Made by a program: the position numbers and the translations under genes. From NCBI GenBank assembly GCA_031262085.1, contig JAISIN010000090.1, forward strand, positions 1 through 44,167: DNA of 44,167 bases, written 5' to 3'. The notes under the pieces were generated by a model, which saw only the letters and a list, made by a program, of their open reading frames with translations, made no database searches and was not told the origin of the DNA. Below, in pieces: positions 43,785 to 44,167 of this stretch. Each line of letters starts with the position of its first letter. The first letter of the stretch is position 1. The DNA is from Prevotellaceae bacterium. GTDB lineage: Bacteria > Bacteroidota > Bacteroidia > Bacteroidales > Bacteroidaceae.

Positions 43785-44167
43785 TTACAACTCCTCGAAC
43801 GTCACGCTCTTCCACGTCTTGAACTGCAAGACGAGCAGGTGGAGCTGCGTGCCCTCTGCCAGTCGGCGGGCGACCTTGTCCTCGCGATACTTGAACAGTT
43901 GGGCGCGGGCGTCGGCGCGTTGCGCCTCCATCTCGACTTCGGTGGCGTCGGCTTTGGCATACTTCAGCTCGATGAGGTAGCTGTGCCCGATGTCGGGGTA
44001 GCGGCTCTTGTCGGGCAGCAGCATGAGGTCGCTGAAGCCGTAGTTCATCTCCAGCTCGGGCATGAGGATGTAGTAGTTGGCAAGCGAGAGGTAGGCTTTG
44101 AGGAAGCCCTGCACGTTGCGTTCGCCAAGGATGGCATCGCGCACGGCGCTGTTCTCGCGGTAGGCTT
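43785..44167 (-). CDS. PD-(D/E)XK nuclease-fold protein, C-terminal part (DUF1703-like)
   Basis: The gene runs off the right edge; the reading frame stays open to the last base, so only about 127 C-terminal residues are seen. They match the C-terminal domain of the AAA-ATPase-like/DUF1703 family: YRENSAVRDAILGERNVQGF, LANYYILMPELEMNYGFSD (Asp of the motif) and SYLIELKYAKAD (Glu-x-Lys). An N-terminal AAA domain is expected outside the window. The function of the family is not established. It is GC-rich like the main part of the neighbouring porU. Confidence 0.82.
   Translation of the reverse strand, partial: AYRENSAVRDAILGERNVQGFLKAYLSLANYYILMPELEMNYGFSDLMLLPDKSRYPDIGHSYLIELKYAKADATEVEMEAQRADARAQLFKYREDKVARRLAEGTQLHLLVLQFKTWKSVTFEEL

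Overview
The window looks like chromosomal DNA of a Bacteroidales bacterium, probably Porphyromonadaceae/Tannerellaceae-like; genus not determined. Support: a SusC/SusD (RagA/RagB-like) pair, a secreted C10 protease with a type IX secretion (T9SS) sorting domain, the T9SS sortase PorU, a DUF3127 protein, the parA-parB-DUF5683-mltD gene order, a DUF4492-cydA-cydB operon, and many promoters with the Bacteroidales -7 box TAnnTTTG. Shine-Dalgarno sequences are mostly absent, as expected for the group. No rRNA, tRNA, CRISPR array, transposase or phage gene was seen.

Layout. 0.2-1.4 kb: leftward AAA/DUF4143 ATPase with a perfect inverted repeat over its start. 1.4-1.8 kb: divergent intergenic region with four tandem 22-bp palindromic repeats. 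1.8-2.2 kb: DUF3127 protein with an SSB-like acidic tail. 2.3-8.1 kb: rightward MacAB-TolC-type export operon (ATPase, two permeases, adaptor, outer membrane factor). 8.3-16.8 kb: leftward SusC-SusD-lipoprotein-C10 protease cluster, plausibly a protein or peptide uptake locus. 17.3-20.9 kb: AAA/PD-(D/E)XK fusion protein, then class III fructose-bisphosphatase. 20.9-26.8 kb: leftward cell-envelope and segregation genes (mltD, DUF5683, parB, parA) and udk-mltF. 26.9-29.8 kb: DsbD-like reductase and a DUF4369 lipoprotein. 29.8-33.7 kb: leftward plsC, RluA-type synthase, rlmD and an outer membrane beta-barrel. 33.9-36.9 kb: DUF4492-cydA-cydB. 36.9-38.3 kb: second AAA/PD-(D/E)XK paralogue, with a degenerate nuclease motif. 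38.4-40.1 kb: SUI1 protein, Rex and a FAH-family hydrolase. 40.1-43.7 kb: a small proline-rich ORF, then porU. Right edge: C-terminal part of another PD-(D/E)XK protein.

How the genes fit together. PorU is the sortase that would process and attach T9SS cargo such as the C10 protease encoded 30 kb away. Peptides released by that protease are plausible substrates for the neighbouring SusCD transporter. Rex senses NADH/NAD+, and cydAB, a classic Rex target in other bacteria, lies a few genes away. The most unusual content is the set of ATPase/nuclease-fold genes of unknown role (two full paralogues, a DUF4143 protein and a partial gene), the SSB-like DUF3127 protein, and the palindromic repeat array near the left end.
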